Shown piece by piece: positions 1 to 10,424 of a DNA stretch of 64,000 bases. This DNA is from Mycobacterium sp. 852002-51961_SCH5331710 (GTDB lineage Bacteria; Actinomycetota; Actinomycetes; Mycobacteriales; Mycobacteriaceae): contig NZ_LZSQ01000086.1 in NCBI RefSeq assembly GCF_001665535.1, positions 1 to 64,000 of the forward strand, read 5' to 3'. Under the pieces are notes generated by a model, which worked only from the letters and a program-made list of their open reading frames with translations, made no database searches and was not told the DNA's origin. Numbering within the stretch: the first letter of the stretch is position 1; every line of letters starts with the position of its first letter. A program made the position numbers and the translations under genes.

Positions 1-51
1 GCGGCGTGTCGTGTGCAAACACGCACGCTCGCGGAAGTCAGGGGGCAGCAG

Positions 52-1305
52 CTAGGCGGCGCGCTGGGTTCGAGCCTGGGCGCGGACGGCGCGCTTCTCG
101 CGACGACGGGCCCGCACGGCCGCAATCGACGACTTCAGACCACGCCGTTCGCCCGGCTGAAGCTCGGCGAACATCCGCTCGCTGCGCGTCTCGGGCGCAT
201 CGTCGGCGGTGTCACGCAGGAACTTGTCCGGAAGCGACAGCTTGGCGATCGTGCGCCACGTCTTGCCGTACTGCACCAGGAACGAACCGGTCGTGTACGG
301 CAGGTCGTACTTGTCGCACAGCTCGCGCACCCGCATGGAGATCTCATAGAGCCGATTACTCGGCAAATCCGGGTACAGGTGATGCTCGATCTGGTGGCAC
401 AGGTTGCCGCTCATGAACCGCAGCACCGGGCCGTTCTCGAAGTTGGCGCTACCGAGCATCTGGCGCAGGTACCACTCACCCTTGGTCTCGCCGATCATGT
501 CGGTCTTGGTGAATTTCTCTGCGCCATCCGGGAAGTGGCCGCAGAAGATCACCGCGTTGGACCAGATGTTGCGAATGATGTTGGCCACCGCGTTCGCCTT
601 GAGCGTCGACTTGTAAGTCGCACCAGGCGACAGCGAGGTCACCGCGGGCCAGGCGACGTAATCCTTGAACACCTGCTGGCCGGCCTTCGTGCCGAACTCG
701 CGCAGCCGGATCATGGTCGCCCTGCGGTCGTCGCGGCCCTTGAAGATCTTACCGATCTCGAGGTGCTGCAGGCCGACGCCCCACTCGAAGAGCGTGGCGA
801 GCATGGTGTTGTACAGCACGTTGAAAACGTTGTGCGGCTTCCACTTCTGGTCACGCGTCACGCGCAGCAGACCGTAGCCCACATCGTCGTCCATGCCCAG
901 GATGTTGGTGTACTTGTGGTGCATGAAGTTGTGGGTGAAGCGCCAGTGTTTGGCCGCCCCGCTCATGTCCCACTCCCACGTCGAGGAGTGGATCTCGGGA
1001 TCGTTCATCCAATCCCATTGACCGTGCATGACGTTGTGGCCGATCTCCATGTTCTCGATGATCTTGGCCACGCCCAGGGTCGCGGTGCCCGCCCACCATG
1101 CCGAGCGACGCGAGCTGGCGGCCAGCATCACGCGGCCGGCGATCTCCAGCGCCCGCTGCGCGGCGATGGTGCGACGGATGTAGCGCGCGTCGCGCTCACC
1201 GCGGGAGTCCTCGATGTCCTGCCGGATTGCGTCCAGCTCCACGGCCAGACTCTCGATGTCGGCATCGGTGAGATGCGCGAACTCGGGAACGTCGGTGATT
1301 GCCAT
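52..1305 (-). CDS. desA3: Membrane fatty acid (acyl-CoA) desaturase, DesA3-like
   Basis: This is a 417-residue integral-membrane di-iron fatty acid desaturase of the type that makes oleate from stearoyl-CoA in mycobacteria. The three histidine boxes are visible: HNVMH at residues 90-94, HNFMHH at 125-130 and HQIEHH at 304-309, the usual ligands of the di-iron site. The ATG start has AGGAGG seven bases upstream. The gene follows the reductase at 1375-2505 on the same strand, and the two are expected to work as an electron-transfer pair at the membrane (known for Rv3229c/Rv3230c). The 69-bp gap between them carries an operator-like repeat, so this gene may have its own regulated promoter. Family assignment is firm; exact substrate is inferred from homology. 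Confidence 0.93.
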   Translation of the reverse strand: MAITDVPEFAHLTDADIESLAVELDAIRQDIEDSRGERDARYIRRTIAAQRALEIAGRVMLAASSRRSAWWAGTATLGVAKIIENMEIGHNVMHGQWDWMNDPEIHSSTWEWDMSGAAKHWRFTHNFMHHKYTNILGMDDDVGYGLLRVTRDQKWKPHNVFNVLYNTMLATLFEWGVGLQHLEIGKIFKGRDDRRATMIRLREFGTKAGQQVFKDYVAWPAVTSLSPGATYKSTLKANAVANIIRNIWSNAVIFCGHFPDGAEKFTKTDMIGETKGEWYLRQMLGSANFENGPVLRFMSGNLCHQIEHHLYPDLPSNRLYEISMRVRELCDKYDLPYTTGSFLVQYGKTWRTIAKLSLPDKFLRDTADDAPETRSERMFAELQPGERRGLKSSIAAVRARRREKRAVRAQARTQRAA

Positions 1306-1328
1306 CGTCAGGCCTCCTCTCGTATGCC

Positions 1329-1361
1329 TACGCTACCGTAACCTACGTACCCGTAGGTTAC
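1329..1361. promoter_or_regulatory. Operator-like repeat upstream of the desaturase gene
   Basis: A 27-bp sequence at 1329-1355 matches 24 of 27 bases of the one at 2511-2537. Within it a perfect 10-bp inverted repeat (GTAACCTACG, 4-base spacer, CGTAGGTTAC) spans 1338-1361. It lies between the reductase stop and the desaturase start. The form is that of a TetR-family operator; the regulator is not identified here. Confidence 0.65.
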
Positions 1362-1374
1362 CAGCCAGTAAACC

Positions 1375-2505
1375 TCAGACATCCAGCACACAATCGCCGG
1401 ATGCCGCCGAGACGCAGGTCTGTATCCGGCTCCCCGGTTCCCGCTCGACGCCGGTGCGCAGGTCGCGCACGTGGCCTTCGACCAGGCCCACCACGCACGA
1501 CTGGCAGATGCCCATGCGGCATCCGAACGGCATGCGGATGCCGGCTTCTTCGCCCGCCTCCATCAGCGGCGTCGCGGCGTCCACCTCGACCGTCTTCCCG
1601 CTGCGCGCGAACTCCACCGTTCCTCCCTGCCCGTGCACCGCGGCCTTGGACACGGCGAACCGCTCGAGGTGTAGACGCTCGGCGAGCCCGGCCGCCGCCC
1701 AACTGCGCTGGGCCGCGTCGAGCATGCCCTCGGGACCGCACGCCCACGTCTGGCGCTCGCGCCAGTCGGGCACCTCGTCGTCGAGCCGCGACAGGTCCAT
1801 CCGGCCGTGTGTACGCGTCGCACGCACCAGCAGCCGGTAGCCGTCGTGCGCATCGGCCAGCTCGCCGAGCTCGGCGGCGAACATGACGTCGGATTCCGTT
1901 GGCGCGGAATGCACATGGACGATGTCGGTGATCTGATCGCGCCGTGCCAACGTGCGCAGCATCGACATCACCGGCGTGATGCCGGAGCCGCCGGTCAGGA
2001 ACAGCACCTTCGACGGCGCGGGATCGGGCATGACGAAGTTGCCCTGCGGCGCGGCCAGGCGCACGATCGTGCCGGGCGCGAGCCCGTCGACCAGATGCGT
2101 CGACAAGAATCCTTCGGGCATCGCCTTGACCGTGATCGTGATGGTGCGGATGGTGCGGGATGGGGCCGATGTCAGCGAGTAGGACCGCCAGCGCCAGCGA
2201 CCGTCGACCTGCACACCGATGCCGATGTACTGGCCGGGCTGGTAGTCGAACGAGAAACCCCACCCGGGCTTGATGACCAGCGTCGCCGAATCGTCGGTCT
2301 CCTTGCGGACGTCGAGCACTTTGCCGCGCAGCTCGCGCGCCGACCACAGCGGGTTGGCGAGCTGCAGGTAGTCATCGGGAAGCAGCGGCGTCGTGATCCG
2401 GCTCGCGATGGTGCGCAGGGCCCGCAGGCCCGGATTGCCGGTGTTGACGGACGGACGAACCGTGTCGGCGACGTTGGCCGAGACTTTGACGTAGTTCTTG
2501 GCCAT
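1375..2505 (-). CDS. Ferredoxin-reductase-like oxidoreductase (desaturase electron donor)
   Basis: This 376-residue flavo-iron-sulfur protein resembles Rv3230c, the NADPH-dependent oxidoreductase that feeds electrons to DesA3. Visible domains in order are an FAD-binding barrel with RSYS at about 107-110, an NAD(P)-binding motif GGSGITP at about 172-178, and a C-terminal plant-type 2Fe-2S domain with cysteines at about 329, 334, 337 and 364. It precedes the desaturase on the same strand. The ATG is six bases from a TACCGT -10-like hexamer on the minus strand, which suggests a leaderless transcript, and that hexamer lies inside the operator-like repeat, so regulation at initiation is likely. 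Role inferred from family and context. Confidence 0.9.
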   Translation of the reverse strand: MAKNYVKVSANVADTVRPSVNTGNPGLRALRTIASRITTPLLPDDYLQLANPLWSARELRGKVLDVRKETDDSATLVIKPGWGFSFDYQPGQYIGIGVQVDGRWRWRSYSLTSAPSRTIRTITITVKAMPEGFLSTHLVDGLAPGTIVRLAAPQGNFVMPDPAPSKVLFLTGGSGITPVMSMLRTLARRDQITDIVHVHSAPTESDVMFAAELGELADAHDGYRLLVRATRTHGRMDLSRLDDEVPDWRERQTWACGPEGMLDAAQRSWAAAGLAERLHLERFAVSKAAVHGQGGTVEFARSGKTVEVDAATPLMEAGEEAGIRMPFGCRMGICQSCVVGLVEGHVRDLRTGVEREPGSRIQTCVSAASGDCVLDV

Positions 2506-2510
2506 GAACC

Positions 2511-2537
2511 TACGGTACCGTAACCTACGCTCCCGTA
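2511..2537. promoter_or_regulatory. Operator-like repeat over the reductase promoter
   Basis: This second copy of the 27-bp motif includes the perfect palindrome TACGGTACCGTA at 2511-2522. The minus-strand hexamer TACCGT (2512-2517) sits six bases before the reductase ATG, so a bound repressor would cover the -10 region and the start codon. Confidence 0.65.
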
Positions 2538-2564
2538 TCCAACCGGATCCGGCCGACCGACCGC

Positions 2565-3062
2565 TCAGAGCAGTTCGAGTAGGAACGGCAACTCCTGCGG
2601 CGCATACCAGGCCAGGTCGTGGTCCTGCGCGTCGCCGACGACGAACTCCGCATCCTCGTCGCCGAGATCGGCCTCGTCCACGGCCTCGATCGCGGGCAGC
2701 ACCGCGGACTCGGCCTCCGCGTTGTCGACGTAGGCGGCGATGACGTCGTCGAACGAGATCGGGCCAGCCAACCGCACCACGGCGTCGTCCAGATCGGGCC
2801 GCACCGTCGCGTCATCGACCTCGGCCTCCACCACCGCGCGCCGCGGCGGCAGCTCACCCACTCCTTCTCCTGCGAGCAGGCGCAGCGAGGCCATCGCGGC
2901 CTCCTGCCGCGCGACCTCGGCGAGCTCCTCATCGTCGCCCTCGGCGTAAGACTCGCGCAGCGCATGCGTCACCGCGAACGCCGTGCCGCTGCGGGCGTGC
3001 ATCACCCGGTCGGCAACGAGCTGTTGCAGCATGGTCAGGGTCGCGGGGATGTAGACGCGCAC
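2565..3062 (-). CDS. DUF6912 family protein (Rv3231c-like)
   Basis: This is a 165-residue acidic, alanine-rich soluble protein with no signal peptide or membrane segment. It begins with GTG and the sequence [12 protein letters not shown], a start typical of the actinobacterial DUF6912 family, which includes Rv3231c. The function of the family is not known. It lies 9 bp downstream of the BCCT transporter gene on the same strand and may be cotranscribed with it, although in M. tuberculosis the homologue has a different upstream neighbour, so a functional link is doubtful. Confidence 0.8.
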   Translation of the reverse strand: MRVYIPATLTMLQQLVADRVMHARSGTAFAVTHALRESYAEGDDEELAEVARQEAAMASLRLLAGEGVGELPPRRAVVEAEVDDATVRPDLDDAVVRLAGPISFDDVIAAYVDNAEAESAVLPAIEAVDEADLGDEDAEFVVGDAQDHDLAWYAPQELPFLLELL

Positions 3063-3071
3063 CAGGCGAGG

Positions 3072-4826
3072 TTAGTCGTCGGCCGTCTTCTCGCTCGCCG
3101 GATCCTTCTCCACCGAGATCACGAAGTCGTCGCCGTGTTCGGTCACCCCCTGGATGACCGCGGTGTCGACGGCTTCCTTGGCGTACTGCTGGCGGACCAT
3201 CATCGGGTCGCGGCGCAGGTCCTTCACCAGGCCCACCGCCAGGCCGACCATCACGACGACGAACGGCAACGCGGCCAGGATCGTGATGGTCTGCAAGCCG
3301 TTCAGCGCGTCCTCGCCGCCGACCAGCAGCATCACCGCGGCGACGGCACCGGTCGCCACACCCCAGAAGATGACGGTGCCTCGACCGGGTTTGATCGTGC
3401 CGCGCTCGGACAGGGAGCCCATCACCACCGACGCGGCGTCGGCTCCGGACACGAAGAAGATCGCGACGAGCACCATCACCAGAACGCTGGCGATCGTGGC
3501 GATCGGATACTGGTCGAGCAGGCCGAACAGCTGAGCCTCGATGCTGCCCTCACCGGCGAGGTCCACACCCTCCTGCTGCTCGCGGATGGCCGAACCGCCG
3601 AAAACCGCGAACCAGACCAGCGACACCAGGCTCGGCACCAGCAGCACACCGGTGACGAACTGGCGGATGGTGCGCCCGCGTGAGATCCGCGCGATGAACA
3701 TCCCGACGAATGGCGTCCACGACACCCACCACGCCCAGTAGAAGATCGTCCACGTCTGCAGCCACTCGTTGACGTCGGAGCCCTCGGCGCCGGTGCGCGC
3801 GGACATCATCGCCAGGTCAGCCACGTAGCTACCGAGCGATGTCGGCAGCAGGTTGAGGATGAAAACCGTTGGGCCCACGACGAATACGAAGAGCGCGAGC
3901 ACAAGGGCCAGCACCATGTTGATGTTGGACAGCCACTGAATGCCGCGCGCGACCCCCGACACCGCCGAGAGCACGAACGCCACCGTGAGCACCGTGATGA
4001 TGACGACCAGGATCGTGTTGCCCGTTTCGCCGATACCGCCGACGATCTGCAGCCCGCTGCGGATCTGCAGCGCGCCGAGGCCGAGCGAGGCGGCCGAGCC
4101 GAACAGCGTGGCGAAGATCGCCAGCATGTCGATGACCTTGCCCAGGGGTCCGTTCGCGCGGTTGCCCAGTAACGGTTCGAAAGCCGCGCTGATCAACTGC
4201 AGCCTGCCCTTGCGGTAGACGCCGTAGCTGATCGCCAGGCCCACGACCGCGTAGATCGCCCACGGGTGCAACGACCAGTGGAACAGCGTCGTGGCCATCG
4301 CGGTCTGCACGGCTTCGGGATTACCGGCGGCACCGGTGCCGGGCGGCGGCGTCGCGAAGTGCGACAGCGGTTCGGCCACCCCGAAGAACATCAGGCCGAT
4401 ACCCATGCCGGCGCTGAACATCATCGCGACCCAGGACACCCCGTGGAACTCGGGTTCTTCGTCGTCCCGCCCCAGCGGGATCGCGCCGAACCGGCCGAGC
4501 GCGAGCCACAGGATGAAGACGACGAAACCCGAGGCGGTCAGCACGAACAGCCAACCGGTGTTGTTCATCACCCACGTCAGCGCGCTGTCCGAGGCCGACG
4601 CCAGCGACGAGGTGCTGACGAAGCCCCAGGTCAGAAAGCCGATGGCGATGACGGCGGTGATTCCGAAGACGACCCAGTCCACGCCGCGGGATCGGGTGGC
4701 GGCGTCGTCGCGGGGCGGCTGGTCGAGCGCCGGGTGAGGGACCACGTCCTGGTTAGGCGATCTGAGTGCCCGGCGCGTCGCGGCCCTGGTCTTTCCTGTC
4801 GTCTCGTTCTCTGCGCTCGTCGTCAT
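3072..4826 (-). CDS. BCCT family betaine/choline/carnitine transporter
   Basis: This 584-residue inner-membrane secondary transporter has about twelve hydrophobic helices and soluble tails at both ends, as in glycine-betaine carriers (BetP, OpuD). The family signature is seen in the WWVSWTPFVGMF stretch, and a charged C-terminal tail follows the last helix. The usual role is sodium-coupled uptake of compatible solutes under osmotic stress. I chose the ATG at 4826, which keeps a 55-60 residue polar N-terminus; an upstream GTG or ATG at 4865 would add 13 residues. M. tuberculosis has a BCCT protein (BetP, Rv0917) elsewhere, so this copy is inserted relative to that order. The exact substrate cannot be read from the sequence. 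Confidence 0.88.
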   Translation of the reverse strand: MTTSAENETTGKTRAATRRALRSPNQDVVPHPALDQPPRDDAATRSRGVDWVVFGITAVIAIGFLTWGFVSTSSLASASDSALTWVMNNTGWLFVLTASGFVVFILWLALGRFGAIPLGRDDEEPEFHGVSWVAMMFSAGMGIGLMFFGVAEPLSHFATPPPGTGAAGNPEAVQTAMATTLFHWSLHPWAIYAVVGLAISYGVYRKGRLQLISAAFEPLLGNRANGPLGKVIDMLAIFATLFGSAASLGLGALQIRSGLQIVGGIGETGNTILVVIITVLTVAFVLSAVSGVARGIQWLSNINMVLALVLALFVFVVGPTVFILNLLPTSLGSYVADLAMMSARTGAEGSDVNEWLQTWTIFYWAWWVSWTPFVGMFIARISRGRTIRQFVTGVLLVPSLVSLVWFAVFGGSAIREQQEGVDLAGEGSIEAQLFGLLDQYPIATIASVLVMVLVAIFFVSGADAASVVMGSLSERGTIKPGRGTVIFWGVATGAVAAVMLLVGGEDALNGLQTITILAALPFVVVMVGLAVGLVKDLRRDPMMVRQQYAKEAVDTAVIQGVTEHGDDFVISVEKDPASEKTADD

Positions 4827-4887
4827 GGTGATCCAATTCGACCTTGCTGGCCGCGGGCGAGTCAATCCGGCAAACGCAGCGATCGTG

Positions 4888-6297
4888 TTATTGCGCGGCT
4901 TCTAGCAGTTCTTCCAGCGATTCACGCAGCAGATCGGGCAAAACATCGACGTCGCTCATGGCGTCGCGGTCGGCGTTGATGCCGAAGTAGACCATGCCGT
5001 TGTAGGACGTCACCCCCATCGCCAACACCTGGTTGCTCAGCAGCGGCGGCACCGCGTAGGTCTCGAGCAGTTTGGTGCCCGCGACGTACATCTGGTGCTG
5101 CGCACCGGGCACGTTCGTGATCAGCAGGTTGAACTGACGCGCGGAGAACGTCGTGGCGACGCGGATACCCATGGCGTGCAGGGTCGGCGGCGCGAACCCC
5201 GACAGGGTGACGATGGTGCGCGCGTCGACCAGGCTCGCGGCGCTGGACGCCGACTCGGTCGCGTGCGCGATCTGGGAGAGCCGCACCACGGGGTTGCCCT
5301 CACCGACGGGGAGGTCGACGAGGAACGGCGTCACCTCGCTGATGGCCTGACCCGGGCCGGTCGCGTCGAGTTCGGCATCCGGATACACCGACATGGGCGC
5401 CATCGCGCGCACCCTCGTCGTCGAGGTCACCGGTTCCCCGCGCGACATCAGCCAGTTGCGCAACGCGCCGGCCACCACGGCCAACACCACGTCGTTGACG
5501 TCGCAGTCGTAGCGGGCCCGCACCGCGCGGAAGTCCTCGAGGCGCCCGCTGGCGACCGTGAACCGTCGGTTGCGCGAGACGGTGGTGTTCAGCGGGCTGC
5601 TCGGCGCGGTGCCCCGCGCGACCGTGCGGACCACGTCGACGAACCTGCGCCCCATGTTGACCAGCTGGCCCGCGTTCGTCGCGACGTCGACGACGGCGGA
5701 GCGGACGGCGCCCATCTGCTCGGCGGGGCGCATGATCCACTCGCCGAGCGCACCCAGCAACAGTTGCCGATCGCTGGGTTCGCGCAACGGGATCCAGATG
5801 TCCTCGCCGAACTCCGGCGGCTTCTGGGTGCGGTCGGCGATGACGTGGCCGATCTCCAGCGCCGTCATCCCGTTCACCAACGCCTGGTGAGACTTCGTGT
5901 AGATCGCGATCCGGTTCTTGGCCAGGCCTTCGATCAAATACATCTCCCACAGCGGGCGCGACCGGTCCAGCGGGCGCGACCCGAGCCGGGCGATGAGCTC
6001 GTGCAGCTGCGAGTCGCTGCCCGGCGAAGGCAGCGCCGACCGCCGAATGTGGTACGTGATGTCGAAGTCTGGATCGTCCACCCACACCGGACGCGCCAGC
6101 CCCAACGTCACCTCGCGCACCTTCTGGCGGTACCGGGGGATCTGCGGCAGCCGCTGTTCGACGGTGGCGAGCAGGGTCTCGTAGCTCAGCCCGCTGCGCG
6201 GTTTGCGGAGGATCGCCAGCGATCCGACGTACATCGGCGTCGACGTGTTCTCCAGGTGGTAGAACGACGCGTCCGCCGTCGACAACCGGGTGACCAT
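4888..6297 (-). CDS. WS/DGAT-family acyltransferase (Tgs3-like) with altered active-site motif
   Basis: This 469-residue protein belongs to the wax ester synthase/diacylglycerol acyltransferase family, which makes triacylglycerol or wax esters from acyl-CoA. The typical N-terminus (LSTADASFYHLE) and the C-terminal domain with NVPG are present. The catalytic motif HHxxxDG appears as HQALVNG at residues 137-143, so the second, catalytic histidine and the aspartate are both replaced. It is one uninterrupted reading frame here, whereas the corresponding M. tuberculosis locus is annotated as two genes (Rv3233c/Rv3234c). Enzymatic activity is therefore doubtful or altered. It is a single gene upstream of, and in the same direction as, the BCCT gene. 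Confidence 0.88.
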   Translation of the reverse strand: MVTRLSTADASFYHLENTSTPMYVGSLAILRKPRSGLSYETLLATVEQRLPQIPRYRQKVREVTLGLARPVWVDDPDFDITYHIRRSALPSPGSDSQLHELIARLGSRPLDRSRPLWEMYLIEGLAKNRIAIYTKSHQALVNGMTALEIGHVIADRTQKPPEFGEDIWIPLREPSDRQLLLGALGEWIMRPAEQMGAVRSAVVDVATNAGQLVNMGRRFVDVVRTVARGTAPSSPLNTTVSRNRRFTVASGRLEDFRAVRARYDCDVNDVVLAVVAGALRNWLMSRGEPVTSTTRVRAMAPMSVYPDAELDATGPGQAISEVTPFLVDLPVGEGNPVVRLSQIAHATESASSAASLVDARTIVTLSGFAPPTLHAMGIRVATTFSARQFNLLITNVPGAQHQMYVAGTKLLETYAVPPLLSNQVLAMGVTSYNGMVYFGINADRDAMSDVDVLPDLLRESLEELLEAAQ

Positions 6298-6487
6298 CGC
6301 GACGTCGTCCCTCCCCTGTACTGCCGCGGTCCGACCGCGTGTGCCGAAGTCCCCGCCACGCTATAGGCAAACCCTGCGGATGCGCATCACGGGTGCGTCT
6401 CGGTGTCTGTGAGACGTGCGATCATGAAGAGGTCTGCCACTCTCCAGCAGACGGGTCCTGTCTCGTCGATTGACTGGAGATCGTGTT

Positions 6488-7024
6488 GTGACACCATTCT
6501 GCACACCTGCCGGCCAGGCTGCACCCGTACCCGATGAGCGACGAATGCCGTTGGTGGCGCCGGTCATCGACTGCGAACCGCCGCCGATCGGTGTTGGCGC
6601 CTGCGCACCGCCGTCGCCAAAAAACCTGCACCGCCGCCCATCCGGCAGACCGGCCACAGGTGTGCGAACAGCGCACCTGCGACGTGCGGCGCCGACGCCG
6701 CCCGAGCCGGCCCCATCCCGCGGCGCGGTCCTGTTCGCCGACGCGGCGTTGCGCCGGGTGCTCGAGGTGATCGACCGGCGCCGTCCGCTGGCACAGCTGC
6801 GTCCGTTGCTGGCACCGGCGCTCATCGAGGCCGTGCTCGCGATGACCCGGCACCCGCACGCCACGGTGGCCACGCTGCGCCGCGTCCGGTTGCGTGTGGT
6901 CGATGACGGTGCGGCCGCGGAGGTTTTCGGCACATACAGTCGCGGACAGCGCATCCGCGCGATCGCGGCGCGGATCGCGTTCGACGGTCAGCGCTGGCGG
7001 GTGGTCGCGCTGCAGATCGGTTGA
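6488..7024 (+). CDS. Rv3235 family protein
   Basis: This is a 178-residue protein with a proline-, alanine- and arginine-rich N-terminal half that is probably disordered (about residues 1-75) and a folded C-terminal half. The C-terminal part (from AALRRVLEVIDRRRPLAQLR) is characteristic of the actinobacterial Rv3235 family (DUF6459), which has no established function and is often found near secA. I chose the GTG at 6488 because TGGAGA lies about eight bases upstream; a TTG at 6470 is an alternative. No membrane segment is seen. Confidence 0.75.
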   Translation: MTPFCTPAGQAAPVPDERRMPLVAPVIDCEPPPIGVGACAPPSPKNLHRRPSGRPATGVRTAHLRRAAPTPPEPAPSRGAVLFADAALRRVLEVIDRRRPLAQLRPLLAPALIEAVLAMTRHPHATVATLRRVRLRVVDDGAAAEVFGTYSRGQRIRAIAARIAFDGQRWRVVALQIG

Positions 7025-7041
7025 GCGTTAGCCTGCTCGGC

Positions 7042-7512
7042 GTGCAGGGAAACTCGATCAGCGTGGAGCGCGTCATCAGTGCGCCCGCCGCCGCGATCTT
7101 CGCGTTGCTCGCCGACGCCGGGCGCCATGCGGCCTTCGACGGCTCGGGCACCGTCGGTCACGCGCCGGCCGGGAAGTCCCAACCACTCTCCGCCGGAACG
7201 ACATTCGGCATGGCGATGCGTGGCCGGCCTGAGTCGCTGTTCCTGCCGTACCGGACCACGAACACCGTCGTCGAGTTCGAACCGGACCGCCGCATCGCCT
7301 GGAAGACGACGATGGGCCCGCTCGGGCTGATCGGCGGGCGCATCTGGCGCTACGAACTCGAAGCGGCGCCGGACGGCACGCTGGTGCGCGAAACCTGGGA
7401 CGTCTCCGAGGACCGGCAACGCCTCATGCTCAAGATGGGTTCGACACCCAAGCAGGCCGAGGACGGGATGCGGGCCACGCTGGGTCGCCTCGCCGCCCTC
7501 GTCGAGCCTTAG
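7042..7512 (+). CDS. SRPBCC family protein
   Basis: This 156-residue protein starts with the pattern of START/Bet v1-like ligand-binding folds ([20 protein letters not shown]) and ends in a helix containing [11 protein letters not shown]. Members bind hydrophobic ligands or act as polyketide cyclases or aromatase-like proteins; nothing here fixes the ligand. I prefer the GTG at 7042 to the TTG at 7021 because a TAGCCT -10 hexamer ends seven bases before it, which fits a leaderless mycobacterial transcript. It ends 4 bp before the convergent secA1 stop region (the two coding ends overlap by a few bases at 7509-7512). Confidence 0.82.
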   Translation: MQGNSISVERVISAPAAAIFALLADAGRHAAFDGSGTVGHAPAGKSQPLSAGTTFGMAMRGRPESLFLPYRTTNTVVEFEPDRRIAWKTTMGPLGLIGGRIWRYELEAAPDGTLVRETWDVSEDRQRLMLKMGSTPKQAEDGMRATLGRLAALVEP

Positions 7513-10331
7513 CGGCGGCGCATCGCCTTCTGCTCGCGGGCCTGCTGGCGCGCGGCCTCACGCCGCTGCTTGCGGGTGCCACCGCCGGCCGACGCCGCGG
7601 GCCGCGCCGGTCCGCCGTTGCCCGAGCGCTGCACCTGAGCCGAGCCGTCCTCCGACGGCCCGCTGTAGGTCAGCGGTCGCGACTCGTCGTCGATTCCCTT
7701 GGCGCGCAGACCCGTTGGCGCGGGCCGCTCCTTGGTCGCGACGCCACCCTGCGCCTGCGCCGCGGCGGCCTCGGCGAACTCGCTCAGTCCGGACGGCGGG
7801 GCGACGGGTGCGACGGTGGGCTGCGGCGCGGCTTCGACCGTCACGTTGAACAGGAATCCGACCGACTCCTCCTTGAGCCCCTCGAGCATCCCGATGAACA
7901 TGTCGTAGCCCTCGCGCTGGTACTCGACCAGGGGGTCGCGCTGCGCCATGGCGCGCAGGCCGATGCCCTCCTTGAGGTAGTCCATCTCGTAGAGATGTTC
8001 GCGCCACTTGCGGTCCAGCACGTTGAGCAGCACATTGCGTTCCAGCTGGCGCATCGCACCCTCGCCGGCGATCTCCTCGATCTGCTTCTCGCGCTCGGCG
8101 TATGCGCGCTCGGCGTCGGCGATCAGCGCGTCGAGCAACTCGTCGCGGGTCAGCTCGCCGGGCTCGCCGACGGCGTCGGAGTCGATCAGGTCGTGGTGGT
8201 CGATGCCCACCGGGTAGAGCTGCTTGAGCGCGGTCCAGAGCTGCTCGAGATCCCAGTCCTCGGCGTAGCCCTCGGCGGTCGCCCCGTCGACGTAAGCGGT
8301 GATCACGTCGACGAGCATCTTGCGTGCCTGTTCGGCGAGGTTCTCGCCCTCGAGGATGCGGCGGCGCTCGTCGTAGATGACCATGCGCTGCTTGTTCATC
8401 ACCTCGTCGTACTTCAGGACGTTCTTGCGGACCTCGAAGTTCTGCTGCTCGACCTGCGTCTGCGCGCTCTTGATCGCGCGGGTCACCATCTTCGCCTCGA
8501 TGGGCACGTCGTCGGGCAGGTTCAGCCGCGTCAACAACGCTTCGAGGGTGGCGCCGTTGAACCGTCGCATCAGCTCGTCGCCCAGCGACAGGTAGAACCG
8601 CGATTCACCTGGATCACCCTGGCGGCCGGAGCGGCCACGCAGCTGGTTGTCGATGCGGCGCGACTCGTGGCGTTCGGTGCCCAGCACGTAGAGGCCGCCG
8701 GCGGCGATGACGTCCTCGGCCTCCCGCGCGCATTCCGCCTTGACCTGTGACAGCGTTTCGTGCCACGCCTTCTCGTACTCTTCGGGGGTCTCGACGGGGT
8801 CCAGGCCGCGCTCGCGCAACCGCTTGTCGGTGAGGAAGTCGGGGTTGCCGCCCAGCACGATGTCGGTGCCGCGGCCGGCCATGTTCGTCGCGACGGTGAT
8901 CGCGCCCAGCCGGCCGGCCTCGGCGATGATCGACGCCTCCTGCTCGTGGTACTTCGCGTTGAGCACGTTGTGGGGGATCCGGCGCTTGGTGAACTGGCGC
9001 GACAGGTACTCCGAACGCTCCACGCTGGTGGTGCCGATCAGGACCGGCTGCCCCTTCTCGTAGCGTTCGGCGACGTCGTCGACGACCGCGATGAACTTCG
9101 CCTCTTCGGTCTTGTAGATCAGGTCCGACTGGTCGGCGCGGATCATCGGCTTGTTGGTCGGGATCGGCACGACGCCGAGCTTGTAGATCTCGTGCAGCTC
9201 GGCCGCCTCGGTCTGGGCGGTGCCCGTCATGCCCGCGAGCTTGTCGTAGAGCCGGAAGTAGTTCTGCAGCGTGATCGTGGCCAGCGTCTGGTTCTCGGCC
9301 TTGATCTCGACGCGCTCCTTGGCCTCGATGGCCTGGTGCATGCCCTCGTTGTAGCGACGACCGACCAGCACGCGGCCGGTGAACTCGTCGACGATGAGCA
9401 CCTCGCCGTCGCGAACGATGTAGTCCTTGTCGCGCTGGAACAGCTCCTTGGCCTTCAGCGCGTTGTTCAGGTAGCTGACCAGCGGCGAGTTGGCCGCCTC
9501 GTAGAGGTTGTCGATGCCCAGCTGGTCCTCGACGAACTCGACGCCGAGCTCGTGCACGCCGACGGTCCGCTTACGGATGTCGACCTCGTAGTGGACGTCC
9601 TTCTCCATCATCGGCACGATCCGGGCGAACTCGGTGTACCACTGCGAGGCGCCGTCGGCCGGGCCGGAGATGATCAGCGGGGTCCTGGCCTCGTCGATGA
9701 GGATGGAGTCGACCTCGTCGACGATCGCGAAGTTGTGCCCGCGCTGGACCAGGTCGTCCAGCGAATGCGCCATGTTGTCGCGCAGATAGTCGAAACCGAA
9801 CTCGTTGTTGGTGCCGTACGTGATGTCGGCGGCATAGGCCGTACGCCGCTGGTCGGGCGTCATCTGCGCCAGGATGACGTCGACGTTGAGGCCGAGGAAC
9901 CGGTGCACACGGCCCATCCACTCGGCGTCGCGCCTGGCCAGGTAGTCGTTGACGGTGACGATGTGCACGCCCTTGCCGGACAGCGCGTTGAGGTAGGCGG
10001 GAAGCACGCCGGTCAGCGTCTTTCCTTCACCGGTCTTCATCTCCGCGACGTTGCCGAAGTGCAGCGCCGCGCCACCCATCAGCTGCACCTTGAACGGCTT
10101 CTGGTCCAGCACCCGCCAGGCCGCCTCGCGCGCGACCGCGAACGCCTCGGGCAGCAGGTCGTCGAGGCTTTCGCCGTTGTCGACGCGCTTCTTGAACTCG
10201 TCGGTCTTGGCCCGCAGTTCAGCGTCGGTCAGCTTCTCGACATCGCCGGCCAGGGAGTCGACGTAGTCGGCCACCCCCTTGAGGCGCTTGACCATGCGGC
10301 CCTCGCCGAGACGCAGCAACTTTTGCAGCAC
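7509..10331 (-). CDS. secA1: Preprotein translocase ATPase SecA1
   Basis: This is the 940-residue housekeeping SecA ATPase that drives proteins through SecYEG. The Walker A motif GEGKT lies at residues 101-105 and the DEVD Walker B box in [15 protein letters not shown]. The helicase-like second motor domain ([32 protein letters not shown]) and the helical wing and scaffold domains follow. The C-terminus is low-complexity, basic and lacks the zinc-binding cysteines of the E. coli protein, as is usual in actinobacteria. It follows hpf on the same strand, separated by a strong hairpin. The length matches mycobacterial SecA1, and the assignment is certain. Confidence 0.98.
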   Translation of the reverse strand: MLQKLLRLGEGRMVKRLKGVADYVDSLAGDVEKLTDAELRAKTDEFKKRVDNGESLDDLLPEAFAVAREAAWRVLDQKPFKVQLMGGAALHFGNVAEMKTGEGKTLTGVLPAYLNALSGKGVHIVTVNDYLARRDAEWMGRVHRFLGLNVDVILAQMTPDQRRTAYAADITYGTNNEFGFDYLRDNMAHSLDDLVQRGHNFAIVDEVDSILIDEARTPLIISGPADGASQWYTEFARIVPMMEKDVHYEVDIRKRTVGVHELGVEFVEDQLGIDNLYEAANSPLVSYLNNALKAKELFQRDKDYIVRDGEVLIVDEFTGRVLVGRRYNEGMHQAIEAKERVEIKAENQTLATITLQNYFRLYDKLAGMTGTAQTEAAELHEIYKLGVVPIPTNKPMIRADQSDLIYKTEEAKFIAVVDDVAERYEKGQPVLIGTTSVERSEYLSRQFTKRRIPHNVLNAKYHEQEASIIAEAGRLGAITVATNMAGRGTDIVLGGNPDFLTDKRLRERGLDPVETPEEYEKAWHETLSQVKAECAREAEDVIAAGGLYVLGTERHESRRIDNQLRGRSGRQGDPGESRFYLSLGDELMRRFNGATLEALLTRLNLPDDVPIEAKMVTRAIKSAQTQVEQQNFEVRKNVLKYDEVMNKQRMVIYDERRRILEGENLAEQARKMLVDVITAYVDGATAEGYAEDWDLEQLWTALKQLYPVGIDHHDLIDSDAVGEPGELTRDELLDALIADAERAYAEREKQIEEIAGEGAMRQLERNVLLNVLDRKWREHLYEMDYLKEGIGLRAMAQRDPLVEYQREGYDMFIGMLEGLKEESVGFLFNVTVEAAPQPTVAPVAPPSGLSEFAEAAAAQAQGGVATKERPAPTGLRAKGIDDESRPLTYSGPSEDGSAQVQRSGNGGPARPAASAGGGTRKQRREAARQQAREQKAMRRR

Positions 10332-10424
10332 GCTAGTTCCCCTATGGGTTGGAAGTCTTGAGCTGAACCCATGGTAGGTGACACGCGCCCCGACCCGGCC
10401 AAGCTACGTCGGGCCAGGCAAAAT

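Noticed and set aside
8760..10361. 533-codon open frame on the plus strand opposite secA1
   Set aside because: It is antisense to an unambiguous secA1; the high GC content keeps antisense frames open and the translation is repetitive with no recognisable domain.
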